Assembly: GCF_016086655.4 (NCBI RefSeq)
Contig: NC_052138.2
Location: 6,262,001 to 6,326,000, forward strand
Reading direction: 5' to 3'
Length of the DNA stretch: 64,000 bases
Origin: Lepeophtheirus salmonis
Lineage: Eukaryota; Arthropoda; Copepoda; Siphonostomatoida; Caligidae
The position numbers and the translations under genes were made by a program. Below the pieces are notes generated by a model. The model was given only the letters and a program-made list of their open reading frames with translations. It ran no database searches and had not been told where the DNA came from. Positions within the stretch are counted from its first letter, which is position 1. Every line of letters begins with the position of its first letter. Below, piece after piece: positions 35,151-46,669 of the stretch.

Positions 35151-35615
35151 TCTAGAGGAGAGCAGCTAAGCTTTGATGATTCAAGGTTACTATTCGTCTT
35201 TTATGAGCAAATATTAATCTTCCATTAGGTTTGGAGTATGTTTGTATGTAGAAAGAAAGTTCACCACTCTTGAGTAAATAATAATGACAACAGCTAAAGA
35301 ATAGAAAATTCATTCTTCTGATGACTAATTCAAAAACAATCAAAAAATACTAAATAATACTCAGTATTTTCATCCATTTCCTTCACTTCAATTGGAACTA
35401 ACTTTATTAATTGATCAGAGGGAGTTGTAGATTTAGGACCCGAATCGAGGCTGTTATTGAGACAAACGGACGCTACATTCAGTAAAATATATTCTTATTG
35501 ATTGTATCTGCTTCTCAGCCTTCGATTTTTGATAAAATATCAGCAAAGATAGAAGGGAATGCTTACATCAGAAGGAGAAGTAAACATGGCGATAACATAT
35601 TAAATAATTTTTGTG
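35151..35615. other. No gene seen
   Basis: AT-rich. The minus frame 35152-35343 is a chance frame. Confidence 0.4.
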
Positions 35616-35619
35616 GCTC

Positions 35620-36720
35620 GTCAAGATAAAAGCAAGCTATTTTTCTCAAAATTGAGTCTGAATTATATTTGTTTTTTTGGAAAAATTATCGTGAATTTCC
35701 GTCAACGATATTTTTTTGGGTGTATGTCACATGTACGAAATATAAGAATGAGAAATTGATAGATTTTATGGTTGAAAGGGCCAATATGAGAGCAATTTAA
35801 GTCAAATAAAGGGTCTAAACTACGCTTAAAATTCTTGGGTATCTCCACTTATACCAGTTATTTGAATAATCAGCCTATAATTCACTCAAATATGTCTATG
35901 AAATATTGGACTTTTCTATATATAAAGGTATTAATCTACAAATGAGAAAAATGTATATTTATATATATAAAATGATTTTTCTTAACATTGTGAGTAGAAC
36001 ACATTTATATTCTTCAACGAGTTATTCTCTATTTATATGAACAAATAATTCAAATACGTCACAAATTACACTCATAAAGTATCTAAAATTGATTGTCAAA
36101 ATAAAATAATGTAAAATTGACAGATTTTATGCATTGGAAGTGGTCAATACACATTTCTTAACCCAAATAAAGGTTTTAAAACATAGTCAAAATACTTAAG
36201 TATTTACAGCCATACCACAAATTGGAATAATACGCTTATAATTGAAACTAATATGTCTATAAAATAATGAATTTTGTATATATGAAGGACAGAAATGGAG
36301 TTTAATGTATGGATTTATCTACAATATTTGGCCTTGTCAAGACAAAAGCAAGCTAGAAGGATATTTCTCCAAATTGATTGTGTATTATATTTGTATTCCT
36401 TGAAAAATTATCCTCCTTCAACTTCTATAAACAAATTATTTTGATTAAACATTTACAGATGCACTTTTAAGGGAGCCAAAGTTGATTGTCACAATTTAAG
36501 AATGACATATTGAGTTTGTGAGACCATATCGTGGCCAATATAAGACTCTTAAGCCAAATCAAGGTTTTAAATGATAGTTAAAATTATTTGGTATATTAAA
36601 TCATCCACTAAATTTGAATGAATGCCCCATAATTTACTCAAAAATGTCTATTTAATATTGATCTGTATGTTGTATATGTATATTAAATAAAAGTATTTTC
36701 TCTTTTTCCAGTTTGTTTTT
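35620..36720 (+). repeat. 350-390-bp repeat, family C, three tandem units
   Basis: Marker sequences recur in the same order: caagctat..tctcaaattgagt, then gtcacaa..aagaatgac, then gggccaatataag, then aaataaaggttttaaac, then caaatatgtctatgaaatat, then gtatatatgaagg. The gccaatat marker sits at about 35779, 36141 and 36532, spacings of about 362 and 391 bp. No open frame runs through a unit. I cannot identify the family. Confidence 0.8.
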
Positions 36721-37185
36721 ATGTTGACGGACACGTGTGACGTTTACAACAATTCATTCTGCTATACATATGTGAGGAGTTGACTTCTTACTTAGACTAG
36801 GGGATACAATTTACAAACGTACGGTCATACGTTATAGTGATCAGAGAAGAAGAAGAATAATATAATATTATGTACTAAAACTTGAAAATGGAGAAGAACT
36901 TCCGAAAAAAAAAACATATTGTGCAAATGTGTTATTACAGCATCTGTCATTCGATACTTGGAATCTTGAGAATTTTAAAAAAATATATGGAAAGGAAAAA
37001 ATACGTCATTCCTTGACCAGATGTCTTCTTCCTGAACTACGTATATACTTCATTCAAACATAATAATATAAAAAATGGATCATACAACTTTGTTCTCTGA
37101 TTTACTCTACACATCGCAACAGAGTTAAAAAGTAGTCAAATAATAATGATTTATTTTGCATTTTGTTTAATACAACTATTTATAG
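36721..37185. other. No gene seen
   Basis: Begins with a tail, tttttatgttgacgg, that also follows family C at about 42430-42460 and 43460-43480. The rest is AT-rich. Confidence 0.4.
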
Positions 37186-37187
37186 AG

Positions 37188-37630
37188 GGGTGTCCGCAAG
37201 GGCTGGGCTGGAGGGACTGTAGACCTCCCATTTCTTAAAATAGCTTTAGATTTTAGAATTTATTTCACAAAATCTAATATTTGATTTTTTTCTTAAAAAA
37301 AACACCGGAAAATTTTTTTACAGTGTAAAAAAACTGTGGATTTTTTAATCTTCTTTTTATTTTAAATTAAATTTTTTGTGAACAGCTGTGGATTTTTAAA
37401 TTTTTTTCTAAAAGCTGTGGATTTAAAAAAAAAAAGTTCAAAAAATTTAACTTTTTCAGAATAACCATAAAGTTTTTAACTTTTTTACCACAAAAATTTA
37501 TATTAAATGGTTCCAGATTTTGAATTTTTTTTTCTAAAAAATTCAATTTTAGAAAAAATTAATTTTTCAAATTTAAAATATATATAAATTTATGGATTCT
37601 TTGTTATAATTCCAAAAACCAAGCCCGTGT
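37188..37630 (+). repeat. T/A-tract repeat, family E
   Basis: Opens gaggggtgtccgcaagggct and gctggaggg, continues with units such as gaacagctgtggatttttaa, and ends with aattccaaaaaccaagccc and tatata. The right inverted terminus is missing. Confidence 0.65.
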
Positions 37631-37639
37631 TAAAATATA

Positions 37640-38640
37640 TATAACAAGAAATAATGGTTCTTCAACTTATTATGATGGATTCAGGTGAAAATTTTCGAGT
37701 TTTTGATAATTGCATCAATATAAAAACAATTTATAAAAAAAAAAAAAAATCGCTGTGAACTGTAATTTTGCCGTGAACATTTTTTCTGCTGGAAAATTAG
37801 CCTACAGTAGATTGTGGGGCATGACATATTCGCCGTTTTTTGATGTTTTTATATCATTGGATCGAAGTTTACACTTGAAGCTCGATCAGATTAATTATAT
37901 AGCTAGAAAAAGAAGAAAATAGGGATGAAATATTTAATATACCATTTAAAAAAAGGAGTAGCCATAGAGTTATAGTAACATAAGGAGGAGCACAAGCTCC
38001 AATCATATAATCTGTTGTAGTGAAAAACATCCTTTGTGATGAGGAATCCCTGTTGGTCAACTCATATGAACTTTTGTACAATTATACATATAATTTATGA
38101 CGTAGTTGTAATTTTATTTCAACATCCCGTGGTATTTGAAGCAACTTTTCAACTTAAGGGTATATTTGAAATCCAAAGATATGATCAATGGGCAATTGTT
38201 AATACATAAACACAACATCTTTAAAAAAAAAAAAAGAGAGATTGACTGAATATATACAATTCAAAATAAAAAAATAACAGGGCTGACTTTAAAATTCATT
38301 AATCAATAGTTGATTAATTCTAAGTCAATCCTTTTGATATTATTTTCCTTTCTCCTTCTTCTCCTCCTAAGTATACAATAAATCTATTCGAGATACAACG
38401 GTAAAGTTCGAACACATGATATAAAAATATAACAAGGCGGCGAATATGTCATGCGGCAAAATTTTCTCGAGGAAAAATGACCAGCGGCAAAAATGATCCT
38501 GGCAAAATTACCTATAACCGAAAAGATATCTTTACTTCATTTATACAATGTGGGTATTTTAAATCCGGTAAATTTATGGAAAATGTAAATTACAATTATT
38601 TTCCCAAAATAATTTTAGGGATTCACAAATCATTTGCTCT
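37640..38640. other. AT-rich DNA, no gene seen
   Basis: The minus frame 37869-38081 is a chance frame. Similar cggcgaatatgtcatgcggc and gacatattcgccg phrases near 37825 and 38435 are inverted with respect to each other and may be remains of one palindromic element. Confidence 0.4.
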
Positions 38641-38649
38641 TACATGACG

Positions 38650-38790
38650 GGGTTCATGGTGAAGTCAATCCCGCATAGTCTCCAACCTGTCTTGAACCGG
38701 ACGCAAGCCTTGTTGAAGAACTCCTTGTTTATACTGGGCACTGCCTCAAGAATGGAAGCCCGCAAGGAGTATACACTGTTATGTGTTGAG
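38650..38790 (-). pseudogene. Tc1-like transposase, C-terminal scrap
   Basis: The minus strand reads SLRASILEAVPSINKEFFNKA and CVRFKTG, the terminal helix of the same transposase family as at 4566-4800 (compare VDKEFIIKAGAWVMARLET). Only about 45 codons survive. Confidence 0.6.
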
Positions 38791-38799
38791 TCGGTACTT

Positions 38800-39185
38800 T
38801 TTTTAAATTTTGTTGGTTTATAAAGCCATAAAAGATATATGAGAGATATTAAAATACAGGGTTACCCTAAATACTGTTAAAAAATTAACTTCAAATTAAA
38901 GTTGCGTAACTCATAGGAATTTAGGGAGATCTCATCCTACAAAATTTCGAGATAAATTATGGTCATTTTTCAAATACGATAGGAAATAAAGTAAAGAGAT
39001 GGAATAAATGTATCTATATGTTCAAGTATGGCAGCCCCTCTAACATATTTTAGTGATTTAACCTTACAAAATGATCTGACTCACCCTGTAGGATATATTG
39101 GATGCAAAAACCAGAGTGTATGGTATATGTAGTTATCAGCCGTTCCGGTAAGGTGCACCTGATCTTTGAGACCTGTAGTCCCCTA
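38800..39185. other. No gene seen
   Basis: AT-rich. A gggttaccctaaatac phrase near 38860 could be a transposon end, without a partner. Confidence 0.3.
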
Positions 39186-39189
39186 AATT

Positions 39190-39610
39190 ATGGAATTAAA
39201 AAAAAATAGCCATAGACTCTTAGAATTTTTTTCTGACAAAACTAATTTTTTTGTGTTTAGCTGTAGATTTTTGGATTTTTTTAAAAAGTTAAATATTTGA
39301 AATTTAATTTTTGAATTTTTTTCCAAAAAATTTTATTTTTTCTCAATAGTTATGGATCTTTAAAATATAACTTTTTGTGAACCACTGTGGATTTACGAAA
39401 TCGTTCTCCAAAAAATTTAATTTTGGTGTGAATAATTAAGGATTTTGAAATTTTTATCCTAAAACTTTTTCTAATTTTTTTTTTTTTTTTTGTAAATAGC
39501 TATTGATTTTAGAAATTTAGAAAATAAAAAATTTAATTTTTGGATTAGTTTTTTCAAAGTAATTATAAAAACTAAGCACCACCAAATATAATACAGTGGA
39601 TCCCCGACAG
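39190..39610 (+). repeat. T/A-tract repeat, family E
   Basis: Repeated units of the type gtgaaccactgtggatttac, aaatttaatttttgaatttt and poly-T, then aactaagcaccacc and acagtggatccccgac at the right end. Confidence 0.55.
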
Positions 39611-39614
39611 TTTT

Positions 39615-40405
39615 TAATGTCCACCCTGTAAGAAGGATGTTTCTTCAATTGCCTTTAAAAAATCGTTATAAAAAGGAAAAAAAAAAATCATATGAAGACG
39701 ATTTCAATAAATGTTCGTTTGATCGTTCTATGTAAGCTCAAAAAAGAAGGGAAAAAAATAAGACGAAAAAGAAAAATATAGCCTAAAGGTAAACACCTGC
39801 AAAGATATATTATTATTATTGACCAAGAAAAGTAGGCTGGATAAGACATTCCACCTATTATTATTCGAGCGTCTTTTACAGTCATCTTCTCCCAAATATA
39901 TAATACCTACATATTATCCCCATAGACGCTACAAAAAATTCTCGAGAAAAATATTACATATAAAATGATCCTAACAATTCTACAAAAAAGTTGTTAATTT
40001 CTTCTCTTATTGTTTTAAATGATTTAAAAGTGAGTTTTGCTTTATTCTGTACAAAGCTACGAAATAAGTATATGTATATGGCCTGTCAATACAAAAGCAT
40101 GCTAGAACACGTCGTTACATTTATTGTATCACGCAATCTTTCACAAGAAAATTAACAGAAGAAAGGGAAACAAAACAGTTGGAGGGAAATAAAGGGTCGA
40201 TTTGGATCTTTAGACATAAATATTCGATTAGATTTCGGATAACTAAACTTTGGATCCAGATCGGAAACCCGAATGAGAAGGATACTTCTCTCAAATTTTA
40301 TTAGTGTTTAACTCATGAGGTGAAAATCAAAAGAAGGATATTTGAGTTTTCTTATGAGTATAAGTTGTGCAAAAAAATGACAGAAATAGAAAATACAGGG
40401 TTCAT
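39615..40405. other. AT-rich DNA, no gene seen
   Basis: Holds the short recurrent motif tgtatcacgcaatctttcac near 40125. No coding potential seen. Confidence 0.4.
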
Positions 40406-40439
40406 CTTATTTAGTGGTACACATTTTATTATTTTCAAT

Positions 40440-41000
40440 CTGGAATGACTTTGGTGCAAAATCACGGAGGAGGACAACAAAACATCTTATGTCCGAATAT
40501 AGCAAGCTGAGATGGTTCGAAAGGGTAAAGAAGATTCGAAAAATTATGGCAAAGTTATTCTCTTTTTTGATGGAAAAAAAGTTCACTTTTGATGCCAGCT
40601 AATGTCTCAGCTTTAGTGAGAAATGTCTTCAGAAAAAAAAATACAACTGGCACCATGGTCTTGGGTGTTTTGGAGTGTTTGTGGAGAAAAAGGAGTGGCT
40701 ACATGCAGAGAAAGGTTCAGGGACAACTTTGTTTTCTTTGAAGATGGAGCTCCGTGTCATTGCACTGCTAAGACCGAGCCCTTCCTGAGAGACAACTTTC
40801 CTGACTTTAAGGACCTCAACATGTGACCGCCCTCCTCTCCAGACGCAACCCCCTTGGAATACTCTATCTAGAGAAGAAAATATGCGCTACCCCTTACAGA
40901 AGTGCCCAGTCTACAGAAGCTTCCATCAAGAAGGAGTGGACCAAACTGGAGTCAGACTATATGGTCACGGTCTTCAAGGGATTTAAGCCTCGTATTTAGG
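40440..41000 (+). pseudogene. Tc1/mariner-like transposase, catalytic part
   Basis: One frame reads RTTKHLMSEYSKLRWFERVK and continues as a shifted YGKVILFFDGKKVHF, the first catalytic D region (about 40550-40580). A second frame (40623-40826) reads LAPWSWVFWSVCGEKG and FFEDGAPCHCTAKTEPFLRD, with the second catalytic D in EDGAP (about 40740). Directly after it comes the PPSSPDATPLEYSI third motif (about 40830-40865), followed by SAQSTEASIKKEWTKLESDY and a terminal helix. So all three acidic motifs are present but spread over three frames with stops. A close relative is at 59400-59880, and a minus-strand N-terminus of what may be the same family is at 41095-41380. Confidence 0.8.
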
Positions 41001-41094
41001 CTCACATATTGAATAAAAACCATGGACTTTTTGATAAAGAACAAATAGGCTAAACTTTTGCAAGAATGAAAAGGAGTACTGAGTCGAGGGGGAT

Positions 41095-41380
41095 AAATCC
41101 TTAACATACCTCCTCACTGTCTAATCACTGACATTTAAGAGCCTTTGCATGTTACATCATCGACTTGGCCAGACTTCTGGCGATCGATGTGGCCATGTCC
41201 TCCATGTTCCCTTTTGAGGGGGCTTACCGCTGCCAGGAACCTCTCAAGGCTCTAACCTGAAGCCATCATGCTTTTAATCATGTACACAAGACTCCAAGAG
41301 TACCCTACACACTTCATAATCTCCCTAACACTCATTTAAGCGTGGAGAAAATCAGACATCCTTTGAATTTCCGCCCCCAT
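41095..41380 (-). pseudogene. Tc1-like transposase, N-terminal fragment
   Basis: From an ATG at 41378-41380 on the minus strand: MGAEIQRMSDFLHA, a stop, then MSVREIMKCVGYSWSLVYMI, a helix-turn-helix of the Tc1 type. Further on, DVTCKGS and SVIRQ resemble the second helix-turn-helix. Stops and a frame change inactivate it. It points towards the plus-strand catalytic part 100 bp away, so the two may be one element rearranged by inversion. Confidence 0.55.
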
Positions 41381-41389
41381 GGTGACAAC

Positions 41390-41730
41390 TGTTCATTTTT
41401 GAAAGTTTTTATTATTGCTTATTAGCCGGAATAGTCCCTACTATAAATAAAGTAACTTAGTATTTTAATATATTATTAAAGTAATCTACATTGATTTAAA
41501 GTCAAGTCTACGATTTCTATCTCACATACTGTACATAAAATAAAATCCAGATTAAATTACATTTTTACTGATTACTGATTGATAAACAATGAATTACTAT
41601 AAGAATAGAACTATTTTTTATTATTATAATAACAATAAACAATTCATTACCATTATAGCATCTCGCAAACTCTCCTCCAAAAAGAAAGAGAAAAAAGTCC
41701 AAAATCAAACGGTAATTGGTCACTTTTTTG
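41390..41730. other. AT-rich DNA, no gene seen
   Basis: Contains the short recurrent motif tagcatctcgcaaactctcc near 41657, which here lies just upstream of a family C copy. Confidence 0.4.
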
Positions 41731-41734
41731 GAAG

Positions 41735-42460
41735 GAAGGATTTTTCTCAAAAATGAGTGTGGATTATATTTGTATTCTTTGACAAATTAACCTGAATTTC
41801 TATTGCAAAAGTTATGCTAATTTCCCCTTTGAATGTGTCGCAAATTGCACCCTTAATGTTGCCAAAATTAGTTTTGACAATAAATGAATGACAAAATTGA
41901 TGGGTTTTATTTGAAAGGGGTCATAGTGGGTCAATATAAATCCCTTAAATTAAATAAAAGATTTAAGCTATCGTTAAAGTTCTTAGATGATTTAATTAAT
42001 CTCACAAATTTGAACACAAACACATTAATCAACTCAAATATATCTATCAAATCTTAAGCTGTATCAAGGTTAATAGAAATACAAGTTTATACCATAACGT
42101 GTGTACAACTGATGTTTGATTTCCACCACGCTTTTAATATTGACGTCATTGTAGATGAGTGGTTGCGAGTTTTGTCAAAATCTGCTTTTTTCTTTCCCAG
42201 CGTTGGTAAAATGCATTAAATTGAAAATTCTCGCAATAGTGGCGTCATGTTTTAGGGTATATGGTTACATATTTTGTCAAAATCCGCCAGTCTTGCCAAA
42301 AATTCGATATAATACATCAGATTGAAAATTCTAGCAGCCTGATTACATGAGGGTCTAACCTCGTATTTATATTAACCTTGGGCTGTATTTGTATATGAAG
42401 GCAAGACAATATTTTGGGTTTTATTCATTTTTCTTCAAGATCGTTATATTGTTGACGCAA
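41735..42460 (+). repeat. 350-390-bp repeat, family C, interrupted copy
   Basis: Family markers from tctcaaaaatgagtgtggat to atatatctatcaaatc run up to 42064, stop, and resume at 42381 with gtatttgtatatgaaggcaa. The gap is exactly a family B MITE. The gtcaatataa marker is at about 41931. Confidence 0.8.
42065..42380 (+). mobile_element. MITE, family B, complete, nested, 316 bp
   Basis: Left end caaggttaatagaaatacaa and right end ttatattaaccttg (whose complement is caaggttaatataa) form inverted repeats of about 25 bp with few mismatches. The flanks are agctgtat (42057-42064) and ggctgtat (42381-42388), 7 of 8 matching, as expected of an 8-bp hAT-type duplication. The element lies inside a family C repeat. 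The interior has duplicated tgacgtca/ggcgtca and gaaaattct motifs and no open frame. Confidence 0.85.
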
Positions 42461-42499
42461 CAAATATAGTTTTATTAAGAGGAGGAAAGTTGACTCACT

Positions 42500-43080
42500 T
42501 TAGAGTCGTCCGCTGGAATAAAAGTTTCCTTTTTACTACTAATTTTTTTAAAGATTTCTTTTTTCAAAAACGGTCATTCAGGCAAATTATGCAGCAAAAC
42601 TAAAAATGTGATATTTGAATTTTCTTGCCACAAAATTAAATTTTTTAAATCATTTTTGGCAAAATTTAGTTGATTAATTTTTTTTTTATGGCAAAATTTA
42701 ATTTTTCAAATTATTTTTCCAAAAAATTTAATTTTCCAATACTAACTATAGATTTTAGAAATTATTTTTTGTGAAGAGCTATAAATATTTAAAAATATTT
42801 CGGTAAATTAAATTTTTTTTTTTTGGCCAAAATTTATTTTTGTCCGCCAAAAACTTGAACTTTTCAAATTTTTATTCCAAAAAATTATTTTTTTTTGTGT
42901 TCAGTCAGGAATTTTAAATATTATTTTTTGTGAATAGCTATAGATTTTAGAATTTTTTTTCCTAAAATTTTATTTAAAAAAAAATATTTTTCTGTTAATA
43001 GTTATAGATTTTGGATTTTTTTTTTCAAAAAGAAATCCAATAACCAATCCTCCACCAAGTGTTGACACACTCTTATATTT
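42500..43080 (+). repeat. T/A-tract repeat, family E
   Basis: Opens near tcgtccgctgg, repeats aatttttcaaattatttttc, gtgaatagctatagatttta and poly-T blocks, and ends aaccaatcctccaccaagtg and ttgacacac. It lies between two family C copies. Confidence 0.6.
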
Positions 43081-43119
43081 TAGTAAGTTTCTAGGAATTA
43101 TCGTGGAATAATAACTTCC

Positions 43120-43510
43120 TTTTCTCTAATTAGTATTGAGTATATTATTCATATAAACCATTGGAATGTGTCGCAAATGACAGTCTAAAAATATCCAAAA
43201 ATTAATTTTCATAATATAAGAATCATAAATTGATCGATTTTATTAAAAGGGTCCTTACAGGCCCCAATATAAGTCTCTTAAATAAAGAAGAAAGATTATA
43301 ATCTATAGTTTAAACTCTTGGTTATCTTAATTCATCCCACAAATTTGAATAATAAGCCCATAATTGACTTGTATTTGTCTATGAAATATTTGACCATTTG
43401 TTGTATATATGAAGTAAAAAAAAAAAAAATTCTCCATTTTTTGTTTTTTGATCAAGATTGTTTTCATGTCGACGCACACCATATTATAAATACAAATCTA
43501 TGAGGTTCAA
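43120..43510 (+). repeat. 350-390-bp repeat, family C copy
   Basis: Contains gtgtcgcaaatgacagtct, aagaatcataaattgatcga, ccccaatataagtctcttaa (about 43264) and tgacttgtatttgtctatga, then tatatgaagt and the tttttgatcaagattgtttt tail. Confidence 0.8.
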
Positions 43511-44340
43511 TTATAGTATACATCTGCCTTACAAATCTAAGTAATATGTTGTGAATATATATGCTTATGTATTGAAGGTTAAAGCAGTATCCTTAGAAAA
43601 AGCCAGGTGTTGACTTATTGTTTATGTGCTGTCATAGAAACAGAAATTTTAATAGAATATAAGAATCATTGTTAGGAATAATAGTCTTCTTTTTGATTGA
43701 TCTAAATTTGTTAAGCCTTTATCCTCATTCATTGTAACTAGGTTGGTAGACACACATCATTAATTGAAAAGTTGGTCCTTGAAAATCAAAGAGTAGAAAC
43801 ATGCGGTAAGTTAGCATAAAAGCAATCTTGAAGGAAATATCAAGAAAAGGAAAATAATCACCATATATTTATGTACACTACATATATAAATTACTTAGCC
43901 TAATGTTTTGATTAGTGATAATCTTTCCATTTAAATTTCTGGGATATCTTTAGATGCCCAAGAATATTATTGATAGTTTAAAGCTTTCATAGGGTGATAT
44001 GAAACTGAATTAAGTCCCGATATAGCCCCTATCAAATATCAATATCTAGTTATATCATTATGAAAACGCATTTTTCCTGTTTTTAAGGTTAATTTGCAAC
44101 GCTTCCAAATGATTAATCATTAAAATTTGTTAATAAAAATGGACAATAATTTATTCCGTTGAAGAATACAAAATATTTAAACCACACTTCCATGTTGGAA
44201 AAACAGTTATGGGATGCTTTAGTGTTGACAGACCACATATCGGTTGTTGCATGGAAGTTAGAACTTCAATAAAATAAATATCTATAACAAGTATACTGTA
44301 GTATTATAGTTTTATTTGTTTTCAATTATCTTCGCAAACT
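43511..44340. other. AT-rich DNA, no gene seen
   Basis: Parts at 43930-44080 echo family C wording (gggtga..tgaaactgaattaagtcccgatatagcccc) in reverse or strongly diverged form, but I could not align them convincingly. Confidence 0.35.
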
Positions 44341-44358
44341 CCTTGAGAACAATTACTT

Positions 44359-44560
44359 TTAAGTGCGGTCGCCCTTGGCGACGATGATGGCCTTCAAGCA
44401 GTGTCTAAAGCCTTCAAACAGGTAGCAAATAGTTTCCACGCTAATGCCCTCCCATTAGTCATTGACAAAAGTCTACAAGGGGGACATGTTCGGGTATGGG
44501 AAGGTGCAGTAGGTCTTTGACTCCACGTGCAGTTTCAAGTGAGGACTATCGGGGACCACA
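44359..44560 (-). pseudogene. Tc1-like transposase, C-terminal fragment
   Basis: The minus strand reads FVND, a stop, WEGISVETICYLFEGFRHC and LKAIIVAKGDRT before a stop at 44359-44361. This is the last helix of a Tc1-like transposase. Upstream (about 44460-44560) decayed P-rich sequence sits in the place of the third motif. Confidence 0.65.
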
Positions 44561-44564
44561 TCAA

Positions 44565-44800
44565 TTGGACCATAAGACACTTTGAGTTGGTCCAAAATCC
44601 ACAACTGTTTACAAAAAATTGAATGTTCTTTGAAAACAAAAAATATATATTAAATTTTTTGGGGAAACATTCCAAATATGCAATTTTTTGGAAAAAACTT
44701 TTAAAAACTATATTAAATTTTCTATAAAGAGCAATAATTCATTATCTTTTATTTTTAGGGAGGGGGTACGGCACCTCCAGCCCACACACTACAGATACGT
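44565..44800 (-). repeat. T/A-tract repeat, family E, inverse orientation
   Basis: AT blocks with aatttttt / aaaaaactttt units, then gggagggggtacggcacctc and cagcccacacactacag, the reverse complement of the ctgtag..gggctggagg opening seen in other copies. It directly abuts the transposase tail. Confidence 0.5.
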
Positions 44801-44845
44801 TTGTAGTTTTCTTATGCTCCATTAGTTCACAAAACCTCGGGCGTT

Positions 44846-45064
44846 AGAAGTGTTGTGTTTATTTGGTCCAATCTAGTCTTAGGATTATATGTCTTTCGGA
44901 CTGTCATTACTTGAACGGATTAAAAAAAAGAAGAAATAAAGTTCCGTGACGTCAGAAAAGACCCAACTTTTTAAATTTAATGACTGATAGTCAGGACGGA
45001 ACTCTACCGGACCGAGACTGAATTTGCAGTCTTCAGTCTTAAATAGGGGTCGATATGTCACTAG
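44846..45064. repeat. MITE, family H copy
   Basis: Starts gaagtgttgtgtttatttgg, with ggtcc and ctagtctt motifs, and ends gtcgatatgtcactag. The termini are weakly inverted. A ggaccgagactg motif is in the right half. Confidence 0.5.
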
Positions 45065-45465
45065 TTATAAGAGTTAACAGAAATGTCTTACTTTCCAGCC
45101 AACACCCGGTAAAGTAATGATTAAGTTGCTCCCTGATTCAAAAATAAAATACAATTGAAAATGTCGGTTGATTTTTTTCTTCTATTTCTTGGAGAGGGGG
45201 GGGGCATTTTTTTATTTTTCTTACGATGTACTAGCATCTTTAAATCTATCTTCCTCCAATATTGATGACCGTTTTTTTTTTCTTCTTTTCATTCTACTTA
45301 ACATACCTACTTAAGAATGAATCACTTGTTTGGACAATTCATTTTGAGTATTAACTAATATTCTACCAATCAATCTCATATAACCAGGTAATACCTATAT
45401 AATTACGTAATTCTTGTACCTTAAGCTTTTGACATGGCGTTATATCCTCGCTAACACAAAAATAA
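45065..45465. other. No gene seen
   Basis: AT-rich sequence with a G run at about 45193-45204. Confidence 0.4.
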
Positions 45466-45469
45466 ACAA

Positions 45470-45705
45470 TGTATTTTGTTGTTAGCTGTTGCTGTTTCTG
45501 CTTCTTTTCTACAAATCAGATTTTGTGAACGTTGATTGAGTAATTCGAATTCGCTTTTGTATGCTAGAGAGCTCAGATTTGTTTTGTTTTGTAACAAATT
45601 GTTTTGCTTTAATATATCAAAATATGAATTAATTTAAATGACTCAACCTTAATTAATTATTTAATTTAGTAAGTGTTCAGATTTCAATGGATTACCTAGT
45701 AATTA
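45470..45705 (-). mobile_element. 5' end of a Tc1-like element, truncated
   Basis: The stretch gagagctcagatttgttttg, then attgttttgctttaatatat, then actcaaccttaattaattat, then agtgttcagatttcaatgga and ttacctagta matches, in order, 56930-57066. The terminal repeat faces right. The coding part that should lie to the left is gone. Confidence 0.65.
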
Positions 45706-45985
45706 GGCATTATGAGTAATATCCAATGAGAAGCGATACACTACACCTCCGGGGGCATACCTCAGTTCACGGATCGACTCATAGTACCTACTCATGGATA
45801 CTCCATAAGGGACAAACTAACAACCTTCTCCCCATAAAGAGACCTTCTTTCTAAAATTAAAATTAATCTTGTAATTTGAAGATCCTCAAAATGTTAATGG
45901 TCTTTATAACTCGAAAGAGCGAGAACCTTCTCCTCCTAATGGCTTCTCCAACAATATTGTTCAAAAGTTAGGCTCAATACTACCT
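45706..45985. other. No gene seen
   Basis: Nothing recognisable. Confidence 0.35.
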
Positions 45986-45989
45986 TCTT

Positions 45990-46345
45990 AATATTTGAAT
46001 AGTTTGACATGGACTTTTAAACTGGACCTCACAAAAATAAATTTGAGTGATGTATCTCAATTTGTTCAAACGTTATGGTTTTTAAGCCTCTCTAGGGTCT
46101 AGTGTGACCTCGACCTCTTAAAATAAAAATTGAATTATATATCTTAATTTGTTTGTAAGGTAATGTCAATTTTGTTTTTTTAATATTTTATGTGACCATG
46201 ACCCTGACCTTCGAATTTAATATTTCAAAATTAAATTAGCTCTTATGTTTAACATATATAATAACATTTCTACAAAGTTTTATCAAAATCAATCTGTAAC
46301 ATTTTCACGTAATCCTGCTTAGAAGCACACCGAAGCGTAAATACA
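45990..46345. repeat. gacctcgacctc / gaccctgacc-type dispersed repeat
   Basis: Successive segments gtgacctcgacctctt and gtgaccatgaccctgacctt, each followed by AT sequence ending tacaaagttttatcaaaatc, then a cacgtaatcctgctt tail. Repeats of this wording are common in crustacean and mollusc genomes to my knowledge, but I cannot name the family. Confidence 0.4.
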
Positions 46346-46665
46346 ACTTCGTTGGTGGAGATATTGAAGGAACACACGAGAAAAAATATGTAAATAATGT
46401 GTTCAAGACTGGAGTTTTATGAGATTTGGTATGTGAACATAATATCATGTTTTGACCTTCAAACTCCGTGTCTCTGAGATCACTTGTAGCAATTATATAG
46501 ATTATAACGTAAATCACAACAAATTACCAGTTATAAACAATGTTTACAAAAAATGTCGACAGGATTGAAATATTATGTTGTAGTTATAAAGATCAATAGA
46601 TCTTCTTTGTCAATAACATTGTATCGAATGGGAAAAGAATATGTATGTGAGTACAAATTGAAATA
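46346..46665. other. No gene seen
   Basis: Nothing recognisable. The minus frame 46305-46517 overlaps the repeat end. Confidence 0.35.
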
Positions 46666-46669
46666 GTAT

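Noticed and set aside
35620..36720. CRISPR-like array
   Set aside because: Repeats of 350-390 bp in a eukaryotic, transposon-rich setting have neither the short repeats nor the spacers of a CRISPR array.
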